Below, piece after piece: positions 11,259-21,950 of a stretch of DNA of 64,000 nt. Under the pieces are notes generated by a model. That model ran no database searches and was not told the DNA's origin. It was given only the letters and a program-made list of their open reading frames with translations. This DNA is from Oegoconia quadripuncta (Eukaryota; Arthropoda; Insecta; Lepidoptera; Autostichidae). The translations under genes and the position numbers were made by a program. Each line of letters starts with the position of its first letter. Positions within the stretch are counted from its first letter, which is position 1. The stretch covers positions 20,972,414 through 21,036,413 of the forward strand of contig OX438749.1 of assembly GCA_949316235.1 (NCBI GenBank), read 5' to 3'.

Positions 11259-11509
11259 TGCTTTTTACTTGACTGTTCAAGGAAGGAGAGTAATGTTTTG
11301 TCGAGTGTACATATGTTTTTATGTATGTATGTATGTATATTACAATGATCGATTTCGAAGTGCATAGTGTCGTTAGATTTGTCTTGATCCCTGGAGTGTC
11401 ATAGGATACTTGTTACGGTAAAAAATTAAACATAGCGCTTGCGAAATGAAAAGTATGCTGTCGTTTTTTTTTTGGTTTTAACACTTTCGTAATTAGGGAG
11501 TTAAGCAGT

Positions 11510-11827
11510 GTGAATGAAGACATAGTGACAAAGATTGAAAAAGGTATGCTGAGATGGTTTGGACATGTGGAGAGGATGAATGAAAGAAGACTTACGAAAG
11601 AGATATACGAAGCGAATGTGGATGGTAATGTTGGTAGGGGAAGACCACGGCGAACGTACCATGATCAAATCGGGGACGTCTTAAAGAAAGGCCAAGGCAA
11701 GAGTACCCTAAACCGACCAGCATGTATGAACAACCTTATGAGAGTGAAGGAAGCAGAAGAGGTGTGTCAGGATCGTATCAAGTGGAAGTCTGTGGTCTCT
11801 GCCTACCCCTACCGGAAACAGGCGTGA
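11510..11827 (+). pseudogene. RTE-type LINE C-terminus, intact frame fragment
   Basis: A 105-codon frame reads [65 protein letters not shown] and [10 protein letters not shown]. These are the ordered C-terminal motifs of the RTE-like retrotransposon ORF often misannotated as a craniofacial development protein. The catalytic domains are absent, so it is a 5'-truncated copy. Confidence 0.88.
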
Positions 11828-11844
11828 CATTATGTATGTATGTA

Positions 11845-12000
11845 TGTAGCACTTTCGCGGGAAAAGGAAAACAAGGAGATGGCGGGACGAGTTGGATAAG
11901 TTCCTCAACAACTTGTCAGAGGAAACCCAGGACAGAGAGGAGTGAAGAGAGAGGAGGGTAGCTTTGCCCAGCAGTGGGACAGTATGGGGTCCTAATAATA
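11845..12000 (+). pseudogene. Second LINE C-terminal tail
   Basis: RGKRKTRRWRDELDKFLNNL, SEETQDREE, then with a frame change an AQQW-like CCCAGCAGTGGGACA segment. It is a different LINE type from the one just upstream, ending in a TAA repeat. Confidence 0.7.
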
Positions 12001-12174
12001 ATAACACTTTCGAGGACACTGAACGCCTATAGACGTAACAATAATAACATTTCTGTTGTATCTGGTTCATTGTCCGTGAAAGTGTTAAACTCATAATGAT
12101 ATTATCTACGGTAATAATAACAATACAATACGACAAAGAAGCGCTCGTCGTATTCATTATCCATTTTAGATTTG

Positions 12175-12240
12175 CGAAGTTAAGCAATGTCTGGCGTGGT
12201 TAGTCCGTGGATGGGTGACCACTAGTGGCATTTTAATATA
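12175..12240 (+). mobile_element. 5S rRNA-like fragment, copy 1
   Basis: CGAAGTTAAGCAATGTCTGG and TGGTTAGTCCGTGGATGGGT match the 3' half of the 5S rRNA consensus, then the sequence leaves 5S with ACTAGTGGCATTTTAATA. The same joint occurs at 47535 and 56372, so this is a dispersed repeat, not a functional 5S gene. Confidence 0.75.
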
Positions 12241-12249
12241 TATATATTT

Positions 12250-12490
12250 TTTATGAATATGTAAATAAATAAATATTTCGGACAGTTACACCAATTATCT
12301 AGTCCCAAACTAAGTAAAACTAATGGGTACTAGATAACGGATAAAAACACAAATATTTATATAAACATCTATGACTCGGGAATAAGTGTTCATATTCATC
12401 ACACAAATATTAACCCCTCGCGGGATTCGAACCCACAACCGTTAGTTTCGCTGATAGGGTCACTATCCACTACACCAATCGGTCGTCAAT
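12250..12490 (-). mobile_element. SINE family 2, reverse
   Basis: On the minus strand CGACCGATTGGTGTAGTGG, box B GGGTTCGAATCCCGC, CATAGATGTTTATATAAAT body and a TTTATT tail. Confidence 0.85.
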
Positions 12491-12805
12491 ATGAGTGCTT
12501 CGTTGGGCACGTTCAATTATCGGTACCGGTTATTTTTAATTGAAGGCAGTTGGTAAATCCGCACTGGGCCTTCGTGGGGGAGGACCATGCCGTATGTGGA
12601 GATGTAAGGCTGTTGATGAATAGGTAACAATATAATGATGATGACCTGGTAATCTATTCTAAAAGCTTGCGTGTCCAAATCCCGCTATACGAGTATATAG
12701 GAGTCTATGTTTATATGAATATGGAAATACTATGTAGGCGATAGGTGTTTATTGTGTATATAAGAACTTCATTAACGACAAAAAGCGGTTAATTTAAAGA
12801 AAATG
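12491..12805. other. No gene seen
   Basis: Contains a possible LINE edge (AAATCCGCACTGGGCC..GTGGGGGAGGAC near 12555-12590) but no gene. Confidence 0.45.
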
Positions 12806-12980
12806 AAAGCCAAACAGCAATGTTATTAGCATTGTTGTGTTCCGGTTGTCAGAGATAAGACAGCCAGTTCCCCAAAATATTTGGATTTCCGGGTCAGTAC
12901 GCTTCCACCTTTGGCCTCATCTTCACTTAACATCAGGTGTGATTGAGTTCAAGTGCTAACCCGTTGTGCATAAAAAAAAA
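12806..12980 (+). mobile_element. SINE family 1, 5'-truncated
   Basis: Body from GCCAAACAGCAATGTTATTA through CATCAGGTGTGATTGAG to the A-tail; the tRNA-like head is missing. Confidence 0.85.
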
Positions 12981-13100
12981 CGGAACGGAATTCTATGTAC
13001 TAACTTAACCAATGTAAATAAACCCACAACTGTTATAACCAGAGTGGAACACTAACGGATAGACTCTCTCTTCGAGACTTATTTTAGAGTAAAGGAATTT

Positions 13101-13184
13101 TGACGCTAACAGGTATATTTATAATGGAGTTATGTTTATTTTTGACCCTAACAGATATGTTTCTAATGGAGTTATGTTTATTCG
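13101..13184. repeat. 42-bp tandem duplication
   Basis: Two adjacent units, starting at 13101 (TGACGCTAACAGGTATATTT) and 13143 (TGACCCTAACAGATATGTTT), both ending TAATGGAGTTATGTTTATT. Confidence 0.8.
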
Positions 13185-13366
13185 TTAGGCAAAATATGTC
13201 AAAATTTATGTCTGTATACTTATATGCAACAAAGTGTTAAATAAATAAATAAATCATTTAATAAGGTCTCTGAAGTTGTGAGTGGTCGAAACTTGAGGGA
13301 TATGGTCTTGCCCAGAATACCATGCATGATAACGAATAAAAGTACATATGTGACAGACAGAGTATA

Positions 13367-13800
13367 CATGGTGTCCCAAAACTCGACGTCAAGCCGGAAC
13401 CGGGTGACAAGGCAAGTCATACCGGTTAATAGAAAAATATAAAAAAAAATCTAAGTTGCAAGTTCTTAAAATTATAAGTATTTTAAAAAAAGTCGAAAAA
13501 TTCCACACCCTGTGACAGTCTTTTTACTCCTGTTGCCACAAATCTCGACTTATTCTAATTTTTGTTTTTGTTTTGTAACTCTGAACAATGCTGCTGTAAA
13601 CTATTATCAAAATTTCAAAACCAGCTGGGCCAACTTGGATAAAAATTTGGTTTTTTTCCCAAAAAAAACTTCAAAGTAATATTTAACTGCCTCTACTGAA
13701 AAATAATTATATAATAGGATCCCGCTTGAAATTAAAGGTTTATAGGATCCTCAATTAAAATAAAAACTTTAAAGATTTGGCTGGTAAATAACGCATTTTA
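13367..13800 (+). mobile_element. Possible mariner-type element, left end
   Basis: After TA at 13365-13366 comes CATGGTGTCCCAAAACTCGA, a typical mariner left terminus. No matching right end is visible, so the 3' limit is a guess; no transposase is encoded. Confidence 0.45.
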
Positions 13801-14550
13801 TAGACTTAAGGAATTTTATTCTAAAAGAGCACTATTGACATAATTATTATCAATACTTAGACTTTTTTATATTTTTCTAGCAATGCAAATGGTAGATTTT
13901 ATAATTTTATAATTAATTTTAATTTATATTTTACATGCATGAAAATTACTATTGTACCCCTGTTAGAGGTAAGGACTGTCGAACCAATGCAAATGCAATT
14001 GTAAAATCACCTATGTACCACAGTTCTTTAATAAATTGATTCTGATTCTGAAAGACCAACTCATCGGGAAATGCGCGTGTGTATTTGTTTTTTGCATGCG
14101 CATTTAAAAAACGACTCAAAAGCCGCCCTCCGTCTAGACAGCATGGGGGTAACGGTGGCGTGATTAAGGGTATAGATGTAAACGAAAATAGTCCGTATAG
14201 CCAGTCACATAGGTACACCGTGTCCTTCCCGCACCGTGCAGGCGGGGTGCAGGAGAAACGTGTCGGTAAGACTGCGTTGAAATTTCATTCAATTACTACG
14301 AATTTTTCCTTCACAGTAAAGAAATAAAGAAAGAAAAGAAAGAAAGAAAATATTTCTACAGCTTACAATTGGGCATATACATGAACATTTTGCGATAATA
14401 ATACTAAAACATAATATTGCAAGCTGATATAGGTTCCAGCTCAGCATAAAGTAATGTCATATCATTCCAGTACTGTCTTGTAAGGTACCATACCTCATAA
14501 TTTTGTTTTTCAGAGACGATCCGTTCATGCGATTTAAAGAGTCACATGTA
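13801..14550. other. No gene seen
   Basis: Open frames on both strands at 13949-14327 overlap each other and show no protein family motif. An A/G-rich tract lies at 14325-14350. Confidence 0.45.
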
Positions 14551-14552
14551 TA

Positions 14553-15390
14553 CAGGGCGTCCCAAAGTTATGGGACATGAAGGGGAAGTACCTTAAATAT
14601 CGTAGATAGTGAATTTTGCTCAAAGAAGACTTTATGTTATTTTTAAAAGTTAGTAATTCTGCATTCATAGATTTTCTAAAAATTATTTGCTTCGGCTGGG
14701 AATCGAACCGACTCAAATGTGAAAAAAAAAACACCCTACTTTTATGATGCCAATCGAAAGAATAGCTAAAAAATAATAACTCTGCCTAAGTAACATAGTA
14801 TTTTAAAAGAAAGGAACAACGTGAAATTAATCATTTTAATCAAATAAAAAACATACATGAAACTGCCGTAGTCAATTAAGTAGGTATTTTTTTGTAAATT
14901 AATTAATTAAATGCTCAAAATGTGATCCCTCTTGTCTTACGCAAATCGCCAATCTTTTAATGAGCCCGCTGCCTGTTGATTTTCTAATCATTTTATGGTG
15001 AACACTCGATGTGATATGGCACAATTCTGTTTGCAACTCGCCTACGTTCTCGTATCGCTTTTTGTATAGCATATCTTTCACGTATCCCCAAAAGAAGAAA
15101 TCTAATGGTGTGAGGTCCGGGGATCTGGCCGGCCATCTAATCGGTCCATTTACTTAGGCAGAGTTATTATTTTTTAGCTATTCTTTCGATTGGCATCATA
15201 AAAGTAGGGTGTTTTTTTTTTCACATTTAAGTCGGTTCGATTCCCAGCCGAAGCAAGTAATTTTTAGAAAATCTATGAATGCAGAATTACTAACTTTTAA
15301 AAATAACATAAAGTCTTCTTTGAGCAAAATTCACTATCTACGATATTTAAGGTACTTCCCCTTCATGTCCCATAACTTTGGGACGCCCTG
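14553..15390 (-). mobile_element. Mariner-type element with 241-bp inverted arms
   Basis: Ends CAGGGCGTCCCAAAGTTATG and its exact complement, flanked by TA at 14551-14552 and 15391-15392. Arms 14553-14793 and 15150-15390 are inverted copies with only a handful of differences. The 356-bp core keeps the C-terminus of a mariner transposase on the minus strand. Arms this long are unusual for mariner (typically about 30 bp), which suggests an internally rearranged, non-autonomous derivative. Confidence 0.9.
14899..15149 (-). pseudogene. Mariner transposase C-terminal fragment
   Basis: The frame entering from the arm reads GPIRWPARSPDLTPLDFFFW, then GYVKDMLYKKRYENVGELQ and, near the end, GSHFEHLIN and a stop. 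The SPDLTPLDF segment carries the last catalytic aspartate of the mariner DD34D family. The DNA-binding domain and first two aspartates are gone, so it cannot be active. Confidence 0.88.
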
Positions 15391-15394
15391 TATA

Positions 15395-15799
15395 TTGGGT
15401 CTTTACCTATGAAATTGCAGTTTTTTTTCTTCGTTAATCATATGTACCAATTCCTGGGATTTTCAAAGCTATATCCAAATTTGTTTTTTATTTGGAAAAT
15501 GGAATATTATATCAAGGTTTCACATGAAATATTTTTTAATTTCTGGGCTAAATCGCATAATAAAAAAAAATTGAACAGAGCTCTTTTCATATGCTTCACA
15601 TAATCATTTCTTAGATTCGCTGAAACTTTTATAAAGCGGTTACTTTTAAAAATTAACACTTCCTATACTTAATGTTATCCGATAATACACACAAGTTTAG
15701 CTAAATTTGGATTTGCCGTTCCCAAAAAAAAATCAAAAATGTTTGTATGGAGAAAACAGTCTTGAAATTCTTCATACAAAACGCCAATTTCATAGGTAA
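15395..15799 (+). mobile_element. MITE family C, abutting the mariner element
   Basis: Starts TTGGGTCTTTACC after TA at 15393-15394, just two bases past the mariner target duplication. The right end decays after CATAGGTAACGA. Confidence 0.85.
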
Positions 15800-16389
15800 C
15801 GATTCTGATAACTGCTAGAGGTATCAAGCTGAAATTAATTTGAATGAGAATGAAAAAACCTGTTATAGTCCAGTAAAAATACGCAATTTTTGTGGTGTAA
15901 CTTCCTATAATTTTAAAGTTCTTGATTTTTTGTAGAAGGACAGAGTACCCATAGATAATCATATAAAAATGTTTTCTAACAATTATGTTGCTTGCTTTAG
16001 GTATAGTGTAGATATTTAGTTATAAAACCTACAATATTATATTAAAGTTACCACTGTGCACTTCATTACGTCGTAAAAGATGCTAAGATGTCCCAAAACG
16101 ATTTTGTGAAAAATTAATCAATTGCTACTTTATATTTTCTAAAAATAGTTTATTGAGTCGTGATGTTTGCCCTCCGTGAAATTTTTCACAAATCTAACGA
16201 AGTTATTGAACGATTTTTTTGAAAATAGTTACAGGGATGCTAAATACATTCTCCGACGCAGTGCTAATTTTAATCATATAGTTCATGTTTTATTACTAAA
16301 TGAATGACGTAAATGCTTGGTATACTTCGCCCAGCTCCCAAAAATTATAAAATTGTATTAGTTGTACACTTTTATATAAATATAAAAAA
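15800..16389. other. No gene seen
   Basis: AT-rich sequence; minus-strand open frames at 15675-15962 start in the MITE and show no motif. Confidence 0.45.
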
Positions 16390-16612
16390 AAGAGAAAAGA
16401 AAAGAAAATGATCCTGTGGGTTTCTTGCGCCGCTTCTTTTCCCATAGATGATTTCCCTTTCCGAAGCGGTGGTAGCTTGGACATACTGACTGACCGAAAA
16501 ATGATTAGCCCTATTTTTATTTGCAATAGATTTAAATTGACATTCAACAAATGATATCATGTATCTTACGTTGAAATAAAATGCTTTGAGTTTGAGAGTT
16601 TGAGTTTGAAAT
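16390..16612 (+). mobile_element. Probable LINE 3' UTR with GAGTTT tail
   Basis: Contains GTTTCTTGCGCCGCTTCTTT and TTAAATTGACATTCAACAAA, then ends TGAAATAAAATGCTTTGAGT with GAGTTTGA repeats, the form of many lepidopteran LINE 3' ends. A shorter relative lies near 41970-42010. Confidence 0.6.
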
Positions 16613-17688
16613 ATCTATATTATATCTAATACAAGCTACCAATCTGTTAGAATTTTTTTTATTCTATCACTGACAGGTATTTGCAAAAAATTACGACCTT
16701 TAAAATTATAGGAAATTAAAAGGGTATCCTTACTGGACTATTGAAGGAACGCGCCATGTTATTTATCACAAAATTTATTATTAACTTTGGTAAACTAGAC
16801 GAATCTAACGACACCTTGCATTTCAAAATCAATAAAACAGTCTGCGCTACAGGTGATACCATAGAGACCTACATAGATACATCCAAGAACATTAACAGAC
16901 GCTATGTTAAATGCAATAGTAAGCCGTATTTCTATAACAGTGTCAACTGTTTTGATATGCCAATTGATAATTAAGTAAAACGTCTAATTGACAGTTCGCG
17001 TTTCTATCGTACAAACGAGTTACATACAAGTATCTGAAATAATAACTGTACTCAAGTCAAACATTACATATTAAGGTGACGTAATCCCATGTTAACAGCT
17101 GTAACAGTGCCCTCTGTCTTCGTAAAAAGGTAAACGTACGTGTAATGGGGCACAAAACACTGACAACTACCAAGCGATATACCTTTTCATTAATTTTACA
17201 GTTTACCTAACAAGCTATTAACAACTTTAGAACTAACAGAACAGAGTCTATTTCTAATAAAAGGAACTGTGCTACTAACTTTGCGTCAGCTATCGTTAGT
17301 GTACCTAAAGGGGTTGTCATAGAAACTGCCAAATGTGTTGCGCGCGCATCACTCACACAAACAAGGAACACTCACATTGTCCCGTCTCTCCCCTTAATGC
17401 GCGAAAGAGACGGTATTTCTGTACAGTCGATAGCAAAACCACTTCCATTCTAAACATTCGAATCACGTTCTAATTATAAACTGAAATACTTCCAATTTGA
17501 TATTTAAATAAACCAGCCATCGCGTATGAGTGCGCGTTCAAATTCGAATTTAAAAATAGAATAGTTTCATTTAGAAATATGTCATTTTTAATTAGGTCTT
17601 TTTAGATAGACTGTACGCAGTCCGTCCCTTACAACTGCTGTTTTACGTGTGTACACAACTTAATATGTGTGCGTGTTTTATACCACAG
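16613..17688 (+). other. Upstream flank of the G-gamma gene
   Basis: Relatively free of recognisable repeats up to the acceptor TTTATACCACAG that precedes coding exon 1. A CRE-like TGACGTAA lies at 17077-17084, and a C/G-richer patch at 17330-17420. The transcription start and any 5' non-coding exon are not identified. An open frame at 16741-16974 has no motif and I do not call it. Confidence 0.45.
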
Positions 17689-17698
17689 ATTCTGCGCG

Positions 17699-17811
17699 AT
17701 GGACCCCAGTATTCTTTCAGCCATGGACAAAGAGGCACTGAAAAAGCAGATTGAAAACATGAAGTACCAAGCGTCCATGGACCGCTGGCCGCTTTCTAAA
17801 AGCATTGCTGC
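17699..17811 (+). CDS. Ggamma30A: G protein gamma subunit, coding exon 1
   Basis: Encodes residues 1-37 and two bases of codon 38, starting MDPSILSAMDKEALKKQIEN and then MKYQASMDRWPLSKSIA. This closely resembles Drosophila G-gamma-30A and is the N-terminal coiled-coil half of a GGL domain, which pairs with a G-beta subunit. The exon probably starts at 17689, after a TACCACAG acceptor, with a 10-base leader; the first ATG is used because the family begins MDPS. The donor at 17812 is GTGAGT. In Drosophila this subunit acts with the visual G-beta in phototransduction; that role here is by homology only. Confidence 0.93.
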
Positions 17812-17865
17812 GTGAGTAAAACATTGTATTATTATTTTTTTTTAAATAAAACAAACGTGTAATGG

Positions 17866-17873
17866 TGACGTCA
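17866..17873. promoter_or_regulatory. Consensus CRE palindrome
   Basis: TGACGTCA, the exact CREB/bZIP palindrome, lies 54 bp into the intron. Functional use is untested; an 8-mer can occur by chance. Confidence 0.35.
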
Positions 17874-19257
17874 TTGTTCGAAGTGCTAGCCTCGCCCGGG
17901 AGTGACCCTGTGTAATGTGTATTCGATTTTGGTGCTTTTTCGTTCGCAACTGAGGTATATTGTTGTATGTATGTGCCGCTAAATAAGACGAGTAGGCGTT
18001 TGTCGTTAATAGGAGGTATTTTTGCGGATTCAGAAGCATTAAATTGAGACCCTCTTTCGGTATATTTATAACTGGCCATTTTTTTTATTAGACGTTTCAA
18101 AGATTTTATAAAAAAGACTTATAACCTTAATGTTTTGTTATATCCATGTTGTCATTTTTATCGATCTAGTTCCAATTTAAATATCTGTCTGTGCGTTCTA
18201 AAGTCAACAATGAATTGATTTCTGTTAAAAGTTATGTATTTATGTACTTAAGTGTTACTTTAAACGTTTTTAAACTTAGAATACGTATTAAGCGAATTGT
18301 CAACCTTTTACATAATTTTAACCGACTAAAAACGTAGGATGTTATGTGTTTGACGGCATTGTGTGTGTCCAGTCTTTATCTGGATATATTTAAATAATGC
18401 GTGTTTTTTTATATTTAAAATTGAACTAGGGGAAAGGGTCTTAGCCATATTTGATGAAAATCGGTTCAGCCGTTTACAAGACCTTTAACTTTTAACATAG
18501 TTGTTTTGCATACCTGAATGATATTTATGTTTTGTTCCTCAGGGGTATTCTTACTTTTCTATGTATATTATTGGTTTTAGAATTTAATGGTTTTCCGTGT
18601 GTTCAATTATTAAAAAATAAAATACAAAATTGTACCCACAGATAAGCTCTAAATGACACCTCAGATTGGTCGATAAACAGGTATATTCTGTTCTATTCTT
18701 TTTAATTTGTTTTAATCATAAAAACGTGAAAGTTGCAATATACATGACTCAATAGAAATTAGAATTGTTTAAAACTTATTTTTTACATAATTTACTTAAT
18801 TATTACTTTTGTGAAACAGTGAATTGGCAAGAAAACAATGGAATTTTAAATAGTTATTCAATTTTATTAAGTAGGAAGGGATCCCGGGTACGAAGGGATT
18901 ATCATATACTGGTCCCGTCTCAATATGTATATGATAATGAAGGGCAGTAGATATCACTCTCCACTGTCTTGATGTATAAATGCGACGTAATGTTCGACGA
19001 TATTTACTATATACTTGTTATTTATATATATTTGACAGATATTATTAATATATATGACTTGGCTTGATTAATTTAATAAAAATAATTTTTAATTATTTCA
19101 TTTTTGCATGTCATTAATGACTAAAGGTGTGATACAAAGTACACAACCTGTATTTGACCACATTTAAAGCAAATAAATATATTTCATTTCATTTCTCAAG
19201 ATTCCGAAAATCATTGTTTAGACTTTGACAAGTCAATAGCGCAAGGACATATTCATT
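17874..19257. other. Proximal intron, no further gene
   Basis: Apart from the dispersed repeat at 18318-18420 the sequence is unassigned and AT-rich. Minus-strand open frames near 17717-18100 are not supported. Confidence 0.45.
18318..18420 (+). repeat. Dispersed repeat R copy
   Basis: GTTATGTGTTTGACGGCATT and GTGTGTCCAGTCTTTATCTG match 25390-25510 and the reverse of 63690-63790. Confidence 0.65.
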
Positions 19258-19450
19258 TTTTTATGATTGACCGCACCCATCTAACGGATGACGATGTGGT
19301 TGAAGATGAAGCATGCGATCTCAGTAAATGCCTATTCACCCTGATCTTAAAGATCCCAAGATGTTGGGATTTCGCAAAGGCTGAAACCAGAAGGGAGTTC
19401 CAAGCCTTATGGCTGTTCGCATTATGCGAAAGTTTGTCAAATAAAGACAT
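19258..19450 (-). pseudogene. LINE family B, C-terminal fragment
   Basis: The minus strand reads KAWNSLLVSAFAKSQHLGIF, KIRVNRHLLRSHA and SSSTTSS, the LINE B tail, ending in the A-rich 3' end seen as TTTTTTATGATTGACC. Confidence 0.8.
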
Positions 19451-19781
19451 TATACTATATAACTAAATAAACCTGACTCATCCTCTGCTGGGTATGTTTA
19501 AACATATTGTATAAACAGCAACAAGTTGTCTAACATTCTCAGCAATGTAACTCGAATTGTCATTTTACAATTTATTACATGAAGCTAGTTTGTCATACAT
19601 GAAAAATGATCACAGAATAGATAACATGCATTCAAATTTTAGTAACCCCGGAGGCTCTACACGTAACATTATCATCAGTGGCGTGCATACAGGCAGAAAG
19701 GCACTACCTACCCTAGCAAATTGTCCTACAAGTATAACAAGATGATCAAGTTATCAGATAGTAGACAGAATGTATTAAGAC

Positions 19782-19815
19782 TCAATACTTAGTTCAGTGT
19801 TGAACTAAGTATTGA
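19782..19815. repeat. Perfect 15-bp inverted repeat
   Basis: TCAATACTTAGTTCA, four spacer bases, and its exact complement. GACTCAATACT then repeats once more downstream. Confidence 0.8.
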
Positions 19816-19844
19816 CTCAATACTCAATTGTGTCGTATCAGGAG

Positions 19845-19925
19845 ATCTAGAGGAAGGCGTAGAGCAGAGAGATATGGAAAAATCTCCACCGACAAGAGCA
19901 TGGCTCTTAAATCAGATGATGACTT
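19845..19925 (+). mobile_element. LINE 3' fragment
   Basis: ATATGGAAAAATCTCCACCG and ACAAGAGCATGGCTCTTAAAT, as at 10610-10700. Confidence 0.5.
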
Positions 19926-20149
19926 AGTTCAGACTTTTGCAGTGGCTGTAAGCTTTCCTCGAAATGACAAGACAGTTGATTCATTCTGATGTGAACAGAA
20001 ATATTCTAAACGTCGCGAAGATTGCTATAAGTATTATTATTTTGTCGATGCATTTTTTCTCAATTAATAGCAAATATTATCTTTCTTTTCTAATATAGCC
20101 TTAAGCGGTGAGTTGCTACCAATCTGCTCAAATTTAAATAAATATTTAC

Positions 20150-20690
20150 CAGGACGTAATGAATAGGATAAATGCAGGATGGATGAAATGGCGACAGGTT
20201 GCGGGGACTACGTGTGACCCACGGATGCCCCTGAAACTCAAGGGGAAAATTTACAAAACTATCATAAGACCTGTCACCATGTATGGATCTGAATGTTGGG
20301 GAATGAAAGAGACTGATGAAAGTAGAATGCATGTGACAGAGATGAGAATGCTAAGATGGATGTGTGGTGTGACTAGAATGGATAAGATTAGGAATGAGTA
20401 TATCAGAGGAAGTCTAAAAGTGGCGCCAATATCAGAAAAGTTGAGGAGTAATAGGTTAGCATGGTTTGGGCACATTATGAGGAGAGATGAAAGGCACTTA
20501 ACAAGATGAGTGCTAAGTATGAATGTGAAAGGATACAGAGGTAGAGGAAGACCGAAGAAGGTGTGGGTAGACTGCGTGAGGAATGATGTGTGTGAAAGGG
20601 GTGAGTATGGAGATGACGGCTGATAGAGGAGAGTGGAAGAGAATGACATGTTGTGCCGACCCCCACCTAGAATGGATAAGGGCAGGAAAA
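20150..20690 (+). pseudogene. RTE-type LINE C-terminal domain
   Basis: Reads MNRINAGWMKWRQVAGTTCD, KLKGKIYKTIIRPVTMYGSE, CWGMKETDESRMHVTEMRML, RWMCGVTRMDKIRNEYIRG and LRSNRLAWFGHIMRRDERH, then past a stop GYRGRGRPKKVWVDCVRND and a frame change to DRGEWKRMT. This is the thumb and tail region of an RTE-like retrotransposon reverse transcriptase. The stop at about 20507 and the frame change mark it as dead. Confidence 0.87.
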
Positions 20691-20759
20691 TGATGAATAG
20701 CAATTTTATCATTTTGCTTACCCAGTAACAAAACGTTGTGCACGCCACGGATTATCATA

Positions 20760-21090
20760 CAGGTATACAGGACCAAAAGATTAGGGTTAAAAATCGAGTA
20801 TTCTCGAAACGGTTTCACCGATTTCCATCAAACATGGCTAAGAACGGATCACCGGGTTCAATCTAAAGTATAAAAATGTACAATTTAGAACATCTTCGAA
20901 AGACTATTGAGCTGATATGATATTGAGCTACACCAAGAAACTGTTAAAAGTTTAATATCTTCGAAACGACTGAATCGATTTTCATAACTGTGAACATTTG
21001 CCCTAGTTTCATTTTAAATATTAAAAAGAGTGCACTCAAAGCGGACCATGCATTATTAAAATACATCCGGATAAAGACTGGAGACACACT
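20760..21090. repeat. Diverged dispersed repeat
   Basis: CGAAACGGTTTCACCGATTT and later CGAAACGACTGAATCGATTT are the recurrent motif of a lepidopteran interspersed repeat; the end carries AAAGACTGGAGACACAC, the reverse of repeat R. Confidence 0.45.
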
Positions 21091-21104
21091 CATATAGCAC
21101 TGAT

Positions 21105-21409
21105 CAGGGGGCCGATCGCACTAAGTTTGAACGATAATACCAAAGCTAAACCATAACCAAAAACGTTACGTTAAGCACATGTCGTATCGCGCTAATCATT
21201 TGAACGGAAATTAAACTAGTTTTTTTTAATACTCGTGGTTAGCTCTAAACAAAATATTTTGCTTTTACTTTGGTAGCGTGAACGATATAATCGTTCACAA
21301 AAAAATAGCGCAATAACATTTTACTTCAGCTAAACTAAAGCTAAACCAAAACTAAAAACATTCCGTTCGAACGGTAAAACCATTATAAAATAGCGCGATC
21401 GGCCCCCTG
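21105..21409. mobile_element. MITE family G
   Basis: 305 bp with terminal inverted repeats CAGGGGGCCGATCGCACTA and CAGGGGGCCGATCGCGCTA. The middle carries a small palindrome, GAACGATATAATCGTTC. It is longer and less AT-rich at its ends than family C. No target duplication is obvious. Confidence 0.85.
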
Positions 21410-21424
21410 AGTAGATATATCATT

Positions 21425-21950
21425 ATATTCCTTATTGCACCAAAATATTGCAGATAACAGAGTATAATCAATAGGTCATGTACAAAGGTGGACTTATCTC
21501 TTTAAGAGATCTCTTTCAGCCACCCTGAGTATTGAAATAGCAAACGGAGTAAATTTGGGGTTTTGCAGCAAATTGTGTGCAAATGAAAAAAATACTACAA
21601 CGGATAATAAAACAAATAAAAATAAAAGAGTACCAAATAATAAACTTACATTAAATAAAATACATAATATACCTACTCAGATATAAATACATAACATAAA
21701 ATATATTATTATAAGCCTACATACACATAATAATATCACGAAAGATGGAAGAGGTAATTCCACCCAATTTGGGGTTTGGCAGCACATGGTGTGCAACAGA
21801 AAAAATACTACAACGAATAATAAAAGAAATATAAAAAAAAAACAAATAATAAACTTAAATAAACTATATATACCTACTACCAAATATATACAAAACATAA
21901 AGTATATTTTATAATAATATCACGAAAGCTGGGCGAGGTAACGCTCTTTT
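21425..21950 (-). mobile_element. LINE family H, 3' UTR with internal duplication
   Basis: Read in reverse it ends GGTGCAATAAGGA. The segment with AATTTGGGGTTT.GCAGCA and AAATACTACAACG..TAATAAAA occurs twice, at about 21550-21720 and 21765-21950, so the copy carries a tandem duplication. A single copy is at 44940-45240. Confidence 0.7.

Noticed and set aside
12175..12220. 5S rRNA gene
   Set aside because: Only part of the 5S consensus is present, with substitutions, and the joint to unrelated sequence repeats at two other sites.
15209..15412. Identical open frames at 14534-14734 (minus) and 15209-15412 (plus)
   Set aside because: They are the two inverted arms of the mariner derivative, not genes.
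16741..16974. 77-codon frame upstream of the G-gamma exon
   Set aside because: No domain, no splice or promoter context; part of it resembles a dispersed repeat (CTAGACGAATCTAACGACAC).
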